From Chloroflexota bacterium (GTDB taxonomy: Bacteria; Chloroflexota; Anaerolineae; JAAYZQ01), in contig JAGVRI010000001.1 of NCBI GenBank assembly GCA_018606645.1, forward strand, positions 1 to 64,000: a DNA stretch of 64,000 nucleotides. Reading direction: 5' to 3'. The position numbers and the translations under genes were made by a program. Shown one piece after another: positions 23,518 through 32,005 of the stretch. The notes under the pieces were generated by a model. It did not search any database. It worked only from the letters and a program-made list of their open reading frames with translations, and was not told the origin of the DNA. Positions within the stretch are counted from its first letter, which is position 1. Each line of letters starts with the position of its first letter.

Positions 23518-24990
23518 ATGAGTGCTGTCGAGACGCCAGAATGGGTGCGAGATGCAGTCTTTTACCAGATCTTTCCCGACCGATTTGCCCGGAGCGAGCG
23601 GGTGCCCAAACCATCGAACCTGGAACCCTGGGCCGCTCCCCCTACCCTATACGGGTTCAAGGGAGGGGACCTGCTGGGCATTGTCGAACATCTCGATTAT
23701 CTCCAGGACCTAGGAATCACTGCCCTCTATCTCAATCCAATCTTCCAGTCCACCGCCAACCATCGGTATCACACCTGCGACTATTATCAGGTCGATCCGA
23801 TCCTGGGCGGGAATCAGGCCCTGCGCACGCTGCTGGATGAAGCCCATCGGCGGGGGATGCGCGTCATCCTGGATGGGGTCTTTAACCACACCGGGCGCGG
23901 CTTTTTCCAGTTCATCCATATCGTAGAGAACGGCGCGGCCTCGCCCTATGTGGACTGGTTTTACGTCAAAAAATTTCCGCTCCAGCCCTACACTACCTCC
24001 AAAGACGATCACGGCTACGAAGCGTGGTGGAACCTGCCCGCCCTGCCCAAGCTCAATACCGGCAATCCCACTGTGCGCCAGTTCCTGTGGGATGTGGCCT
24101 GCCACTGGATCGAATTCGGCGCCGACGGCTGGCGGTTGGACGTGCCGGCAGAGATCGACGACGATGCCTTCTGGCAGGAATTCCGCCGTCGGGTCAAGGC
24201 AGTCAATCCGGAGGCCTATATCGTCGGCGAGATCTGGCACGAGGCCCAACGCTGGCTGCAGGGGGACCAGTTCGATGCGGTGATGAATTATCATTTTGCC
24301 CGGAGCTGTCTGGGGTTCTTTGTCGGCGATAACCTGCTGCGGTCGGAGGTGGCTCGCACCGGCTACCACCAGATCGACACCCTCGACGCCAAGGCCTTTG
24401 CCGCCGAAATCGAGCGGTTGCTGAACCTCTACCCTCGGCCGGTGACCGAGGTGCAGTTCAACCTGCTGGGCAGCCACGACACGCCCCGTTTCAAGACCCT
24501 GGCCCGGGGGGACCGCACTGCCTACCCTCTGGCGACCCTGTTCCAGATGACCCTTCCCGGCGCGCCGAGCATCTACTATGGCGACGAGATCGGTCTGGAG
24601 GGGGGCCACGATCCGGGGTGTCGGGCCGGCTTCCCCTGGGATGAGAGCGCATGGGACCACGACCTGCGCCAGCAGGTCCAGCGTTGCATCGCCCTGCGAA
24701 AGGCCCACCCGGCGCTGCGTCGGGGCAGCCTGACCTGGCTGTTTGTCGGGCAAGGGGTGGTGGCCTACGGCCGCAAACTGGATGACGACGTGCTGGTGGT
24801 CATCCTTAACAACAATCGTCGGCCGGTGACCGCCATCCTGCCCGTATCGGGCTACCTCGAAGACGGCTCGGTCGTCCAGGACGTCTGGAAGAAGGACCGG
24901 TTTGTGGTGGCGCGAGGCCGGCTGGGGGGCATTCCGGTGCCGGCCCGCTCTGGGCGGGTGCTGGAGGTGGTAGAGACCGCCGCCGGGTAG
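23518..24990 (+). CDS. GH13 alpha-amylase family glycosidase (cyclomaltodextrinase/neopullulanase-like)
   Basis: A 490-residue glycoside hydrolase without signal peptide, so probably cytoplasmic. The four GH13 regions are visible: DGVFNHTGRG near 121, GWRLDVPAEI near 206 with the nucleophile aspartate, IVGEIWHEAQR near 237 with the acid/base glutamate, and LLGSHDTPR near 318. An extended start WVRDAVFYQIFPDRFARS is typical of neopullulanase/cyclomaltodextrinase enzymes, but the N-terminal starch-binding domain of that group is missing. AGGGAGG lies 11 bases before the ATG. Confidence 0.92.
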   Translation: MSAVETPEWVRDAVFYQIFPDRFARSERVPKPSNLEPWAAPPTLYGFKGGDLLGIVEHLDYLQDLGITALYLNPIFQSTANHRYHTCDYYQVDPILGGNQALRTLLDEAHRRGMRVILDGVFNHTGRGFFQFIHIVENGAASPYVDWFYVKKFPLQPYTTSKDDHGYEAWWNLPALPKLNTGNPTVRQFLWDVACHWIEFGADGWRLDVPAEIDDDAFWQEFRRRVKAVNPEAYIVGEIWHEAQRWLQGDQFDAVMNYHFARSCLGFFVGDNLLRSEVARTGYHQIDTLDAKAFAAEIERLLNLYPRPVTEVQFNLLGSHDTPRFKTLARGDRTAYPLATLFQMTLPGAPSIYYGDEIGLEGGHDPGCRAGFPWDESAWDHDLRQQVQRCIALRKAHPALRRGSLTWLFVGQGVVAYGRKLDDDVLVVILNNNRRPVTAILPVSGYLEDGSVVQDVWKKDRFVVARGRLGGIPVPARSGRVLEVVETAAG

Positions 24991-25011
24991 CGGAGGGCAG
25001 GTCCTCCGCTA
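24988..25011. terminator. Hairpin shared by two convergent stop codons
   Basis: TAGCGGAGG (24988-24996) and CCTCCGCTA (25003-25011) form a perfect nine-base stem with a six-base loop. The left arm begins with the amylase TAG and the right arm ends with the TAG of the minus-strand DUF2087 gene. No U-tract is seen on either side, so termination strength is uncertain. Confidence 0.5.
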
Positions 25012-25425
25012 CCGCGAACCGCTCGTTTTGCCCATATACTGCTGCTTCTTGAGTTCGCGCGCAGCCCGGGCCTCGGCGATCAGCGCCTCCAGATCGAGGC
25101 TTTTGACCGACGGATCGACAGTGTAGGGCCAGTCGGCCGTCACCTCATAGGCCCGGCCGGCCGTATCCCGTCGGAGGTAGCCGTCGTCCACCAGGAATCG
25201 GCGCAGGGTGACGTGGTCAAGATTGACCGGGTCGCCAAAGCGTGCGGTCCACCAGCGCAGTTCGTCGTTGAGCTCGCTCTCGGTGTACTGTCGCTGCGGT
25301 TCCAGCCTCAAGGCAGCGCTGATCAAGAGGACGTGGCGGTCCAGCTCCTTCTTGGGGAAACCCTGACCGCCGATCATCAAGGACACAAACCGTTTCGTGA
25401 ACTGAGACTCGTCAATATGGGGCAT
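25009..25425 (-). CDS. DUF2087 domain protein
   Basis: A 138-residue protein matching DUF2087, a small winged-helix-like domain often found at the end of bacterial transcription regulators. Visible features are FPKKELDRHVLLISAALRL near 23, YTESELNDELRWW near 46 and HVTLRRFLVDDGYLRR near 70. The C-terminal third is a charged helix ending KKQQYMGKTSGSR. GGAGGG precedes the ATG. It stands alone and converges on the amylase gene. Confidence 0.75.
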   Translation of the reverse strand: MPHIDESQFTKRFVSLMIGGQGFPKKELDRHVLLISAALRLEPQRQYTESELNDELRWWTARFGDPVNLDHVTLRRFLVDDGYLRRDTAGRAYEVTADWPYTVDPSVKSLDLEALIAEARAARELKKQQYMGKTSGSR

Positions 25426-25473
25426 GTACCCTCCTCCGAAAGACTGCGATCGAATCGCCCCTCACCGGCTCAT

Positions 25474-25512
25474 AGCCTCCCGCAGGTTGGAAACCCACGG
25501 GAGGCCGGGGCT
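25474..25512. repeat. Hairpin repeat of the GCAGGTT family
   Basis: AGCCTCCCGCAGGTT followed by AACCCACGGGAGGC, similar to 20423-20455 and 48267-48295. Confidence 0.6.
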
Positions 25513-25528
25513 ACGGCAGTTGCCAAGT

Positions 25529-25580
25529 CCAGCACGCAGCGGGAGTGGAGGCTTCAGCCGGAACGGAATCACGCCGAACA
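25529..25580 (-). repeat. Repeat segment shared with 50602-50655
   Basis: Read on the minus strand, GATTCCGTTCCGGCTGAAGC continues through CTCCACTCCC and a GTGCTG-ACTT-GCAAC end; the plus strand at 50602-50655 carries nearly the same series. The ACTCC/GGCTGAAGC half is also part of the main hairpin repeat family. Confidence 0.6.
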
Positions 25581-25653
25581 CTCCTGGTCCGTTCCGCACA
25601 GCCGGAGCGGGCTTGTTAACCTACTGGGCACCAGCCGTAAACCGTCCCACCCC

Positions 25654-26184
25654 TCACGTATACCGGATCACCTCAAAGCGGTACATCTGCACCGGCTCGT
25701 CCGGGTCGGTGATGCCGGCCTTGTGAACCCGCGTCCAGTAAACCTGCTTCTCGACCGTGTCAATCCCTTCCAGATCGGGCAGCAATAGCCCCCGCTTGTA
25801 CGGATGCGTCAGCGACTGGACGATCAGGCCGTAGCGCTTGGGATCCAGTTCCGCTTCTGACTCGATCGGCTCCGGTTCGGTCAGGACATCCACATGGATC
25901 TCCAGATCGGGCAGCTCCTCGGGGCGGATCGGGTAGAAGCGGGGGTCGCGGGTAGCCGCGGCGATGGCGTTGTGAATGACCTCTTCCGCCACATTGGGAC
26001 AGGTCGGCTGGATCGTTCCGATGCAGCCGCGCAATTGGCCGTGTTTGTGGATCGAGACAAACACCCCGGCCCGTTGTTGCATCTCGGGCGTCAACTCGGC
26101 AGGAGGCTTGATCTGCTTTCCCTGCCGGACATAGGTCTCGATCGCCCGTCGGGCCAACTGGACCAACGGATGGGATTCAGCCAT
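25654..26184 (-). CDS. amrA: AMMECR1 domain protein (AmmeMemoRadiSam system protein A)
   Basis: A 176-residue AMMECR1-family protein. The signature LRGCIGTI near residue 55 is present, preceded by [11 protein letters not shown], with [17 protein letters not shown] near 79 and YGLIVQS near 122. Proteins of this family accompany MEMO and a radical SAM enzyme; here MEMO is 23 kb away and no such radical SAM gene is in the window. GAGGAG lies before the ATG. The molecular role is unsettled. Confidence 0.9.
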   Translation of the reverse strand: MAESHPLVQLARRAIETYVRQGKQIKPPAELTPEMQQRAGVFVSIHKHGQLRGCIGTIQPTCPNVAEEVIHNAIAAATRDPRFYPIRPEELPDLEIHVDVLTEPEPIESEAELDPKRYGLIVQSLTHPYKRGLLLPDLEGIDTVEKQVYWTRVHKAGITDPDEPVQMYRFEVIRYT

Positions 26185-26218
26185 AGCTTGCTCCTCTCAG
26201 ATAGTACCAAAATCCTGC

Positions 26219-26247
26219 TTGAACTTTTCCGCAAAATATGATAGAAT
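26219..26247 (+). promoter_or_regulatory. Predicted promoter for the small membrane protein
   Basis: TTGAAC at 26219-26224, a 17-base spacer and TAGAAT at 26242-26247 with an extended -10 TG. The leader is about 48 bases. Confidence 0.65.
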
Positions 26248-26302
26248 ACGCGTGTTATCAGCCTTGGGCCATGCCCGCCACGATAGAACAAGGAGGAAAA
26301 AG

Positions 26303-26545
26303 ATGGCAAAAGACCTTTCACCTGCCGAAAGAGCCAAACGAGGCAAGAGACTGCTCCTGTACGGCATGTTTGCCCTGGTCGTCGTCACCTTTCTGGCCGT
26401 CTTCTTGACCCTGTATCTGGTGACAGGACCGGCGACCGGAGGGCCTGGCCTGGCCCTGCGAACGGCGGTGATTGTGACGGTCATTGCCGTGATCGCCTGC
26501 GTCATCGTCTGGTTCCTGTACACCCGGGCAGTGCTGAAGGAATAA
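26303..26545 (+). CDS. Small two-helix membrane protein, unknown
   Basis: An 80-residue protein with a charged N-terminus (MAKDLSPAERAKRGKR) and two transmembrane helices (about 18-40 and 52-74), separated by a short glycine/proline loop. AAGGAGG lies six bases before the ATG and a clear promoter is present, so it is probably expressed as its own unit. I do not recognise a family. Confidence 0.7.
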   Translation: MAKDLSPAERAKRGKRLLLYGMFALVVVTFLAVFLTLYLVTGPATGGPGLALRTAVIVTVIAVIACVIVWFLYTRAVLKE

Positions 26546-26555
26546 GGTCTGTCCT

Positions 26556-27701
26556 TCATCGCCGGTCCAATAGATGTCGGGCGATGACCAGCCGCTGGAT
26601 CTCGCTGGTCCCTTCGCCGATGCTACACAGCCGCTGGTCGCGGTAGATCCGTTCGACGGGGTATTCGCGGCTGTAGCCGTACCCGCCGTGGATCTGAATC
26701 GCCTTGAACGCGGCCCGTTCGGCCACCTCTGAGGCAAAGAGCTTGGCCATGGCCGCTTCCTTGGTGAAGCGCAGTCCGGCGTCCTTCATGGCCGCTGCCC
26801 GATAGACCATCAGCCGAGCTGCTTCGATCTCGGTGGCCATGTCGGCCAGCATCCACTGGATGGCCTGAAACTCGGCGATGGGCCGTCCAAACTGGACGCG
26901 TTGCTGGGCGTAGCGTTTCGCCTCGTCCAGGGCGGCCTGGGCCAATCCCACGGCCATGGCTCCGATGCTGATCCGCCCCCCGTCCAGGGTGATCAGCATC
27001 TGCTTGTACCCCTCTCCCTCCTGACCCAACAGGTTCTCGGCAGGCACGCGGCAGTTCTCAAAGGATAACGCCGAGGTCACCGATCCCTTGAGCCCCATCT
27101 TGGGCTCGTTCTTGCCCGGGATAAAACCGGGCGTGCCCTTTTCGACCAGAAAGCAAGAGATGCCTCGCGTTCCGGCGGCCGGGTCGGTCTTGGCGGTGCA
27201 GGTCACGACATCGGCGATGGCCCCCGAGGTGATCCACATCTTGCTGCCGTTCAGGATATAGAAATCGCCGTCGCGAACGGCGGTGGTGCGGGTCGCTCCC
27301 GCGTCCGAGCCGGCCTCTGGTTCAGTCAGCCCAAAGGCAGCCAATCCCTGTCCACTGCACAGGTGTGGGAGCCATTTCCGCTTCTGCGCTTCGGTGCCGA
27401 AATAGTAGATAGGGCCACAGCCCAGGGAGACGTGCGCGGCATAGATCAGGGCCGTCGAACCGCAGGCGTAGGCGATCTCTTCGACGGCAATGGCGTAGCT
27501 CAGATAGTCGCCTCCGCCCCCACCGTATTCCTCCGGGTAGGGCAGCCCCATCAGGCCCAGTTCGGCCATTTTGCGAATATTCTCGGCCGGAAACTCCTCG
27601 GTCCGATCCACTTCGGCGGCGCGGGGGGCGATCTCCTTTTGCGCAAACTCGCGCACCATCTCCCGCACCATGCGCTGCTCTTCGCTGAGTTCAAAATCCA
27701 T
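26556..27701 (-). CDS. Acyl-CoA dehydrogenase
   Basis: A 381-residue flavoenzyme that introduces a trans-2 double bond into acyl-CoA. Motifs: [17 protein letters not shown] near 125 and [11 protein letters not shown] near 158 (FAD/substrate region), the catalytic-glutamate region [21 protein letters not shown] near 340, and the ending [18 protein letters not shown]. The glutamate in the GEGTSEIQ stretch is the usual catalytic base of the short-chain group. GGAGGAGAAGGGCG precedes the ATG. It lies 200 bases after the 195-residue protein and downstream of the thiolase/DUF35 cluster on the same strand. Confidence 0.93.
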   Translation of the reverse strand: MDFELSEEQRMVREMVREFAQKEIAPRAAEVDRTEEFPAENIRKMAELGLMGLPYPEEYGGGGGDYLSYAIAVEEIAYACGSTALIYAAHVSLGCGPIYYFGTEAQKRKWLPHLCSGQGLAAFGLTEPEAGSDAGATRTTAVRDGDFYILNGSKMWITSGAIADVVTCTAKTDPAAGTRGISCFLVEKGTPGFIPGKNEPKMGLKGSVTSALSFENCRVPAENLLGQEGEGYKQMLITLDGGRISIGAMAVGLAQAALDEAKRYAQQRVQFGRPIAEFQAIQWMLADMATEIEAARLMVYRAAAMKDAGLRFTKEAAMAKLFASEVAERAAFKAIQIHGGYGYSREYPVERIYRDQRLCSIGEGTSEIQRLVIARHLLDRR

Positions 27702-27724
27702 CGCCCTTCTCCTCCGAAACTAAA

Positions 27725-27785
27725 CCGCGATTGAAATCGCTCCTGGAGAGCCTTCGGCTGGCCGTCGGCCTGCGCCGACGGAGCG
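27725..27785 (-). repeat. 61-base repeat, inverted copy of 50376-50436
   Basis: This block reads CCGCGATTGAAATCGCTCCT followed by GCCTTCGGCTGGCC and TGCGCCGACGGAGCG. The reverse complement of 50376-50436 matches it at 59 of 61 positions. It contains two short inverted repeats (GCGATTGAAATCGC and CGTCGGCCTGCGCCGACG). Confidence 0.8.
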
Positions 27786-27809
27786 CGTCCCCGCCGGGGG
27801 ACGCCCCGG

Positions 27810-27880
27810 CCGCCAGCCCCGTAGACGCGGCTTCAGCCGCCGGACTCGATATTTTCATCCATCGTGGCTCCTGCCGGGCA
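27810..27880 (-). repeat. Partial inverted copy of the ATGCCCGG repeat segment
   Basis: On the minus strand it reads TGCCCGGCAGGAGCCACGAT then GGATGAAAATATCGAGTC, matching the left part of the repeats at 17723, 50307 and 59242, followed by a GGCGGCTGAAGCCGC hairpin. Confidence 0.6.
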
Positions 27881-27902
27881 TGCGAACCCCCTGCGGATTC
27901 CC

Positions 27903-28490
27903 CTATTTCGGCACTTCGCCGATCAAGCGGGGTTCGCCCCACACCGCCCACGCCCATTCATGGTTGCCCAGGCCATCGGTCACAAAGCGGATGCGGACCA
28001 TGTCGCCGGCCATGAAGGGCATCACGATCTCGTGTCGTTTCCATTTTCGGGCGTGCTGGGTATCGCTCCACAACCGCCAGTCGTTGACAAAGACGCGAAA
28101 AGCAACCACGTTGCCAATGGCCAGCCGGGACCCATCGCGGATGCCGGTGGCAAACTGGAGCCGCAGGTTGGTGACTTCGCTCGGCACCGGAACCTGATAT
28201 TCGACAATCGCCGAGCCCTGCACCGGTGGATGCTCCCACAACGCCATCCGCCAATCGCCGTCGCAGGCGGCTTCGCCGATCAACACCTCCATCCCGGTCG
28301 GATCGTGGTCGGCAGTGACGGTGGCCTGGCGAAAGTGTTCGACAAAATCAAATGCCCACGGCCGGCCAGTAATCCGGATCGGGCCAGGCTGCTGTTTCCA
28401 TTTCAGATATTCGATGAAACGGGATAGTTCCTCCAGACTCTCTGCAGTGAGGAATTCGAGTTCCTCGGCGATCTGATCCAAATCGGCCAT
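27903..28490 (-). CDS. Unknown 195-residue protein near the thiolase/DUF35 cluster
   Basis: A soluble protein. Residues 1-33 form a helix (MADLDQIAEELEFLTAESLE) resembling the start of small DUF2281-type proteins. The rest is beta-rich with many tryptophans (GDWRMALWEHPPVQGSAIVEY, FVNDWRLWSDTQHARKW, HEWAWAVWGEPRLIGEV), recalling carbohydrate- or ligand-binding beta-sandwich domains. I cannot name the family. AAGGGGG precedes the ATG at 28490. It lies 115 bases after the second DUF35 gene, separated by a strong hairpin. Confidence 0.6.
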   Translation of the reverse strand: MADLDQIAEELEFLTAESLEELSRFIEYLKWKQQPGPIRITGRPWAFDFVEHFRQATVTADHDPTGMEVLIGEAACDGDWRMALWEHPPVQGSAIVEYQVPVPSEVTNLRLQFATGIRDGSRLAIGNVVAFRVFVNDWRLWSDTQHARKWKRHEIVMPFMAGDMVRIRFVTDGLGNHEWAWAVWGEPRLIGEVPK

Positions 28491-28560
28491 ATCTTGTTCC
28501 CCCTTTCCACAGCCCAGGAGCGGCCATCGTCCAGGACGGCCGCCCGTCCCAGGCAATTCC

Positions 28561-28601
28561 AGGCGGGCCTGACCGGCCTGCCTGATCGATCAGGCCCGCC
28601 T
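28561..28601 (-). terminator. Hairpin after the DUF35/thiolase genes
   Basis: AGGCGGGCCTGA (28561-28572) and TCAGGCCCGCCT (28590-28601) are perfectly complementary, with an alternative inner palindrome CCTGATCGATCAGG. It directly follows the DUF35 stop codon on the minus strand. There is no U-tract, so it may act as an mRNA-end structure rather than an intrinsic terminator. Confidence 0.45.
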
Positions 28602-28605
28602 TCGA

Positions 28606-29085
28606 TTACCGTTTCAGCGGTCGAAAGTAGCGGATGTCCAGGATAGACCCCTCGCGTTCGCTCGCCTCTTTGAATACCGCTTCCACTTCCAGTCCAATGA
28701 AAACCTGATCCGGTTCCACCTCACCCAGGTAATGGACCAGTCCTCCATTGGAGCCGTTCAGTTTCACATAGGCTAGGACCGCCGGCGGGTCCAGCGGCCT
28801 GTCCTCCAGGTCGCGAAAGAGCACGGTAAAGGTAAAGACCCGTCCCTGGCTCGAAACCTCCAGCCATTCGTCCAGTTGGGCAAAACAGCGCTCGCAAAAC
28901 AGGGCAGCCGGGACGTACACCAGGTCACAGTCCGGGCAGCGGGTTCCCAGGATGCGGGCATGATCCTTGATCTCCCGCAGGAACCGTTCGCCGGCCACGC
29001 CGGCCGTGTAGCGGTTCGTAATGGGGATATCACCTTGCCAGGCGATGGCCTGGTGGAGCTTGTCTACTTTTTCCAGAATCGCCAT
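28606..29085 (-). CDS. Zinc-ribbon/OB-fold DUF35 protein (acyl-CoA binding partner of a thiolase)
   Basis: A 159-residue protein with the DUF35 layout: N-terminal helix, a rubredoxin-like zinc ribbon TRCPDCDLVYVPAALFCERC near 48-68, then an OB-fold (GRVFTFTVLFRD near 80, VHYLGEVEPD near 118). Such proteins form complexes with thiolase-fold enzymes in archaeal acetoacetyl-CoA/HMG-CoA formation, in steroid side-chain cleavage (ChsH2-Ltp2) and in anaerobic aromatic degradation (BbsA). Here it is the second DUF35 of a four-gene tight cluster. Confidence 0.85.
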   Translation of the reverse strand: MAILEKVDKLHQAIAWQGDIPITNRYTAGVAGERFLREIKDHARILGTRCPDCDLVYVPAALFCERCFAQLDEWLEVSSQGRVFTFTVLFRDLEDRPLDPPAVLAYVKLNGSNGGLVHYLGEVEPDQVFIGLEVEAVFKEASEREGSILDIRYFRPLKR

Positions 29086-29149
29086 GTCGTTCCTCCAGCA
29101 ATCACCGACACCGAGCGCAGGTAGATCGGTCTGCCTGGCTCCCTGTCGT

Positions 29150-29668
29150 TCATCCTTCCCGCACCGGCCGGAAATAGCGGATATCGAGGATGGAGCCGGT
29201 CCGTTCTTCGGGCGGCTTCCACACCGCCTGCACCCTCATGCCGATCTGCACGGCCTGCGGTTCCACCTCGCCCAACAGGTGCAGGATGCCGACCGGCGGA
29301 TGGGTGCCATCAATGTCAATGACCGCCGGGATCTCCGGTTCGGTCAGGCGGCGCATATCCCAGGTCACATAACATAAGGAAAAGGTATTCACCGTCCCGG
29401 TATCGGGCAGGGGCACCCATTCGTCCATGGGCCGGAAACACCATTCACAAAAGACGCGCGGCGGGATCACGGTGCGTCGGCAGTGGCGGCAGCGCACGCC
29501 GATGAGCCGTCCCTCCTTCAGTTCGGCCAGATACCGACCGATGGCAACCCCGGCGTCCCAGGCATACCGGGCGTTGGGAACCCACTCGGTGTACAGCACC
29601 TTGCGCTGCTCAAAGTCCGACTCCCGCAGCCCCACTCCGGGGAATTCCTTGATCTGGGCAGTCATCAT
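29150..29668 (-). CDS. Zinc-ribbon/OB-fold DUF35 protein
   Basis: A 172-residue paralogue of the 28606-29085 protein, with zinc-ribbon cysteines in GVRCRHCRRTVIPPRVFCEW (near 57-75) and an OB-fold containing TGTVNTFSLCYVTWD and GILHLLGEVEPQAV. Both paralogues end with SILDIRYFRPV/L. It starts eight bases after the thiolase-fold gene at 29677-30843 with an AGGAGGAAGG site, so those two probably form a stoichiometric pair. Confidence 0.85.
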   Translation of the reverse strand: MMTAQIKEFPGVGLRESDFEQRKVLYTEWVPNARYAWDAGVAIGRYLAELKEGRLIGVRCRHCRRTVIPPRVFCEWCFRPMDEWVPLPDTGTVNTFSLCYVTWDMRRLTEPEIPAVIDIDGTHPPVGILHLLGEVEPQAVQIGMRVQAVWKPPEERTGSILDIRYFRPVREG

Positions 29669-29676
29669 CCTTCCTC

Positions 29677-30843
29677 CTACACCCCCATCACGATCACGGT
29701 ACCCACCTGCATCAGGTCGCCCCAGGCCTGCGCCACGCCCCGTCGGGGCTGGCCGGGTACCTGACGCGCTCCGGCTTCGCCGCGGAGTTGCCAGAAAAGC
29801 TCGGCCACCTTCATCAGACCGGCGGCGGCGATCGGATTGCCCACGCCCAACAACCCGCCGCTGGGACAGACCGGCAGGTCGCCGTCCCGCTGGGTGATGC
29901 CCAGCGCCGTCGCTTCGGGGGCCTTGCCCCGGTCAAAGAGCAACAGCCCCTCCAGATGGTGCAGTTCCTTATAGTCGAACGGGTCATACGGTTCGGCGAT
30001 GTGAATCTGCTTGCGCGGCTCCGAGATGCCGGCCATCTCGTAGGCCATACGCGCCGCATTCTCAACATAGCGGGGGTAGCACAGATCGCGGTTGGTCCAG
30101 TAGGTCGTGTCCAGGTTCCACCCCACCCCTTCGATCCAGACCGGCTTGTCGGTGATGCGCCGCGCGACATGTTCCGCCGCCAGAACGACGGCCACGGCGC
30201 CATCGGTGACCGGGCTGACATCCAGGCGCTGGACCGGCCAGGCCAGCACTTCGGAGTTGAGCACATCCTCGACCGTGATCTCCCGGTCGCCCAACAGGCT
30301 GCATGGATGGTCGGCGGCGTTCCGTTTGTTCTTGACCGAAACCAGGGCGATGTCTCGCTTGCTCAGGCCGTAGGTATGCATGTAGCGGTTCATTTCCAGG
30401 GCAAAAATCCAGAGCAAGTTCGGGCCAAGCGGGCGCTCGGTCGTATGGTCAAAGATCGTCAGGAAGGCGCCCTGCGGATGGGGTTGGCAGGACGACATCT
30501 TTTCTTCGCACACCACCAGGCAGATGTCAAACAGCCCAGAGGCGACATGATACCAGCCGTGAATCGGGGCAAACACTCCCGTGCCGCCGCCCACATAGCA
30601 GCGGGTATATGGCTTGCGCCAGGCCCCCGATCCGTCGGCCAGATACTCGCCCTTCATGTGAACCCCATCGAACGCATCCGGTGCGGTGCCATGGACGACG
30701 CAATCCACCTGCTGCAACGTCAACTCGCACGAATCCAGGGCCATTTTGGCCGCTTCAAAGGCCAGTTCTTTTCCCGTTTCCAGGGCGCGGCGGACAAACT
30801 TGGTCATGCCCGCCCCGACCACGGCCACTTTGCGCATCCCCAT
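29677..30843 (-). CDS. Thiolase-fold protein lacking the nucleophilic cysteine (copy 1)
   Basis: A 388-residue protein of the archaeal-type thiolase/SCP-x family. Aligned on ASGLFDICLVV (near 106), the position of the nucleophilic cysteine in ordinary thiolases (CASGG) is glycine here (RCYVGGGTGVF near 80). The HDCF-like motif is YDPF, and the C-terminal GHP reads GNP (CPSGGLLGVGNPIAAAG near 343). A normal Claisen thiolase reaction is therefore unlikely. Cysteine-less thiolase folds paired with DUF35 include aldolases of the Ltp2 type. It is 10 bases after copy 2 and 8 before a DUF35 gene. Confidence 0.8.
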   Translation of the reverse strand: MGMRKVAVVGAGMTKFVRRALETGKELAFEAAKMALDSCELTLQQVDCVVHGTAPDAFDGVHMKGEYLADGSGAWRKPYTRCYVGGGTGVFAPIHGWYHVASGLFDICLVVCEEKMSSCQPHPQGAFLTIFDHTTERPLGPNLLWIFALEMNRYMHTYGLSKRDIALVSVKNKRNAADHPCSLLGDREITVEDVLNSEVLAWPVQRLDVSPVTDGAVAVVLAAEHVARRITDKPVWIEGVGWNLDTTYWTNRDLCYPRYVENAARMAYEMAGISEPRKQIHIAEPYDPFDYKELHHLEGLLLFDRGKAPEATALGITQRDGDLPVCPSGGLLGVGNPIAAAGLMKVAELFWQLRGEAGARQVPGQPRRGVAQAWGDLMQVGTVIVMGV

Positions 30844-30853
30844 GGCTCACCTC

Positions 30854-32005
30854 CTAGTTGCTCAAGATCACGACGGCGCCGCTGGTCGAGGGCAGGCCGC
30901 GCCAGCCAAACGCCAATCCCGTCTCGACGTCGGGCAGTTGGTGGCTGCCGGCTTCGCCGCGCAGTTGCAAGACCACCTCCACCACCGCCCTTAAGCCGGC
31001 GGCATCCAACAGATGGCCGCAACCCAGGTTGCCGCCCGAGACGTTCACCGGCAATGCGCCCCCGGGCTCGGTGACTCCTTCGGCGGTGAGGATGCCAGCT
31101 TCGCCGAATTGGCAGAAGCCCAGCGCCTCCAGATGTTGCAGTTCTTTGTAGGCGTAGGTGTCATCTAATTCGGCGAAATCAATCTCTTCCATCGGATTGC
31201 GGATGCCGGCCATCTGGTAGGCCATTTTGCCTGCGCCTTCGGCATAGATCGCCCGTCCCCAGCCCCGCGTCTCCAGGCTCGGCGCATCGTTGCACCAGCC
31301 GATGCCCCGGATCCAGATCGGCAGGTCGGTCAGGCTCTCAGCGACCTCCCCGGCCGCCAACACCAGGACCACCGCCCCATCGGCGTGAGGGCTGATCTCC
31401 TGTCGGCCCAGCGGATAGGCAACCATCTCGGCAGCCAGCACATCGTCGATCTCCAAATTGGCGCCGTAGGCGGCCGTCGGATTGTAGAGGGCGCAGCGCT
31501 TGTTCTTGACCACGACTTGGGCGCACTGCTCCTGAGTTGCGCCGGTGGCCCACATATAACGGTTCATCTCCATCCCGGCAATAAAGATCGGATTGGCCTG
31601 GAGAGGGCGGTTGTAGACCGGGTCCATGGCATAAGCAGTGATGTGGGGCAGAGTTAACACGTTCGAAGCCTTACTGTGGGCCTCTACCACGACCACGTCC
31701 ACCAGGCCGCTGGCGATCTGAAGATAAGCCGTCGCCAGACCGTGGATCCCCTCGCCGGGGATGGTGACATTGGGCTTGAGCATTCCACCTAACTGATCGG
31801 GGGTGTACTCGTCAAAGATGCTGGTCCCTTCGATAAAATCCTCGGCCACGGTCACAAAACTATCCACATCGCGGCGGGGGTCCAATCCTGCATCCTCGTA
31901 GGCTTTGACCGCAGCCTCGTACACCAACTCCTTGTACGAGACTTCAGCGGTGAGGGGGCGGCAGCCAGTATAGCCGATGCCCACGATTGCTACCTTTCGG
32001 GTCAT
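30854..32005 (-). CDS. Thiolase-fold protein lacking the nucleophilic cysteine (copy 2)
   Basis: A 383-residue paralogue of copy 1 and first gene of the cluster. Aligned on IASGLVDVVVVEAHSKAS near 100, the cysteine position is proline (TIPGEGIHGLATAY near 85). The HDCF-like motif is LDDT, but the final GH is kept (GGNLGCGHLLDAAG near 337). Two different degenerate thiolase folds plus two DUF35 proteins suggest a heteromeric complex. AAGGAGG precedes the ATG. The substrate is unknown. Confidence 0.8.
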   Translation of the reverse strand: MTRKVAIVGIGYTGCRPLTAEVSYKELVYEAAVKAYEDAGLDPRRDVDSFVTVAEDFIEGTSIFDEYTPDQLGGMLKPNVTIPGEGIHGLATAYLQIASGLVDVVVVEAHSKASNVLTLPHITAYAMDPVYNRPLQANPIFIAGMEMNRYMWATGATQEQCAQVVVKNKRCALYNPTAAYGANLEIDDVLAAEMVAYPLGRQEISPHADGAVVLVLAAGEVAESLTDLPIWIRGIGWCNDAPSLETRGWGRAIYAEGAGKMAYQMAGIRNPMEEIDFAELDDTYAYKELQHLEALGFCQFGEAGILTAEGVTEPGGALPVNVSGGNLGCGHLLDAAGLRAVVEVVLQLRGEAGSHQLPDVETGLAFGWRGLPSTSGAVVILSN

